NCBI GenBank assembly: GCA_025363775.1
Contig: JANYLG010000192.1
Span: 1 to 32,395, forward strand
DNA: 32,395 nucleotides
Reading direction: 5' to 3'
Source of the DNA: Acidobacteriota bacterium
GTDB taxonomy: Bacteria; Acidobacteriota; Vicinamibacteria; Vicinamibacterales; Fen-181
Positions within the stretch are counted from its first letter, which is position 1; every line of letters begins with the position of its first letter. The translations under genes and the position numbers were made by a program. Below the pieces are notes generated by a model that worked only from the letters and a program-made list of their open reading frames with translations, had not been told where the DNA came from and did no database searches. Shown piece after piece: positions 32,023 to 32,395 of this stretch.

Positions 32023-32395
32023 ATGGTTGTCTCAGAGTTTTGCCGGGTGCATGCTGTGATCTATCTGCTGCTCGTCATCCTGTCGTCGCTGGCCGTGAAC
32101 GCCGCGTCCCAACCGGCGAGGTCGGCGGCCGACGTAGCTCGTCACCTGCAGCGGAAGTACGACCAGGTCCGCGATTTCTCCGCCGATTTCGAGCACGCCT
32201 ACCTGGGTGGGATCCTGAAGAAGAAAGTCACCGAGCGGGGCACGCTGCTTGTCAAAAAGCCCGGCATGATGCGGTGGACCTACACGAACCCGGAGAAGAA
32301 GGAGTTCGTGTCGGACGGAGTGAAGCTCTATTCCTACGTGCCCGAGGACAAGCAGGTCATCGTCAGCACCGTGCCGGCCGCGAACGAGGCCAGCA
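32023..32395 (+). CDS. lolA: Outer-membrane lipoprotein carrier LolA (partial, 3' end off the window)
   Basis: About 124 codons are present. The frame is missing from the ORF track because it has no stop. A signal peptide ('VIYLLLVILSSLAVNAAS') is followed by 'ADVARHLQRKYDQVRDFSAD', then 'GTLLVKKPGMMRWTYTNP' and 'KEFVSDGVKLYSYVPEDKQV', typical of periplasmic LolA, which ferries lipoproteins from LolCDE to the outer membrane. I start at the ATG at 32023, one base after the DUF2723 stop; a GTG at 32056 would also give a signal peptide. Its presence fits the several lipoproteins in this window. Confidence 0.88.
   Translation, partial: MVVSEFCRVHAVIYLLLVILSSLAVNAASQPARSAADVARHLQRKYDQVRDFSADFEHAYLGGILKKKVTERGTLLVKKPGMMRWTYTNPEKKEFVSDGVKLYSYVPEDKQVIVSTVPAANEAS

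Noticed and set aside
1-32395. CRISPR arrays, rRNA genes, insertion sequences, integrase or phage genes
   Set aside because: Looked for repeated spacer-like units, rRNA sequence and transposase motifs; none was seen.

Overview
The window is GC-rich bacterial chromosome with dense coding. The gene content suggests a Gram-negative Acidobacteriota, perhaps Vicinamibacteria. The clues are an Oar-type TonB-dependent receptor with an N-terminal carboxypeptidase-regulatory domain, sulfatase-fold/TPR fusions, periplasmic peptidases and LolA. This assignment is an inference from gene types; no rRNA is present to test it.

Layout. (1) 1-3024: asnS (minus, cut by the window start) diverges from eno. (2) 3133-6554: a cell-envelope cluster of an alanine-rich coiled-coil lipoprotein, two YkuD-type L,D-transpeptidases and a lipoprotein that resembles the transpeptidase fold but lacks its catalytic motif. 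The first lipoprotein and the first transpeptidase share an N-terminal sequence motif. (3) 6508-9053: a collapsed M1 aminopeptidase remnant and a secreted C69 dipeptidase, separated by a strong composite hairpin. (4) 9275-16566: two homologous sulfatase-fold/TPR proteins in opposite orientation flank a TonB-dependent receptor. Both have Thr where sulfatases have the formylglycine Cys. (5) 14401-21767: a tight five-gene minus-strand operon (gaps 28-39 nt) encoding a CapA-like protein, an isoaspartyl dipeptidase, a YfcC transporter, an N-acylamino-acid racemase/OSBS-type enzyme and the second sulfatase-fold/TPR protein. It looks like a module for using unusual (isopeptide, N-acyl or D-) amino-acid compounds. 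(6) 21850-26657: an S9 peptidase diverging from threonine dehydrogenase, then two small secreted proteins that diverge from a compact shared promoter region. (7) 26658-28970: a gene graveyard with a MutS-like fragment, a frameshifted CPBP protease, a KefB/YbaL-type antiporter fragment and a collapsed (p)ppGpp synthetase, with one apparently intact stand-alone CZB-domain gene inside it. (8) 29400-32395: tRNA-Ala(CGC), a rhodanese-like protein whose catalytic Cys is replaced by Asp, a DUF2723 membrane protein, and the start of lolA.

The best candidates for undescribed biology are the lipoprotein/L,D-transpeptidase cluster, which could be a lipoprotein-to-peptidoglycan anchoring unit, and the CapA-IadA-YfcC-racemase-sulfatase/TPR operon. 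The receptor between the sulfatase-fold genes also has a clear sigma-70 promoter and a 5' leader that could hide its ribosome-binding site. Most long ORFs in the supplied track are antisense or out-of-frame shadows caused by high GC.
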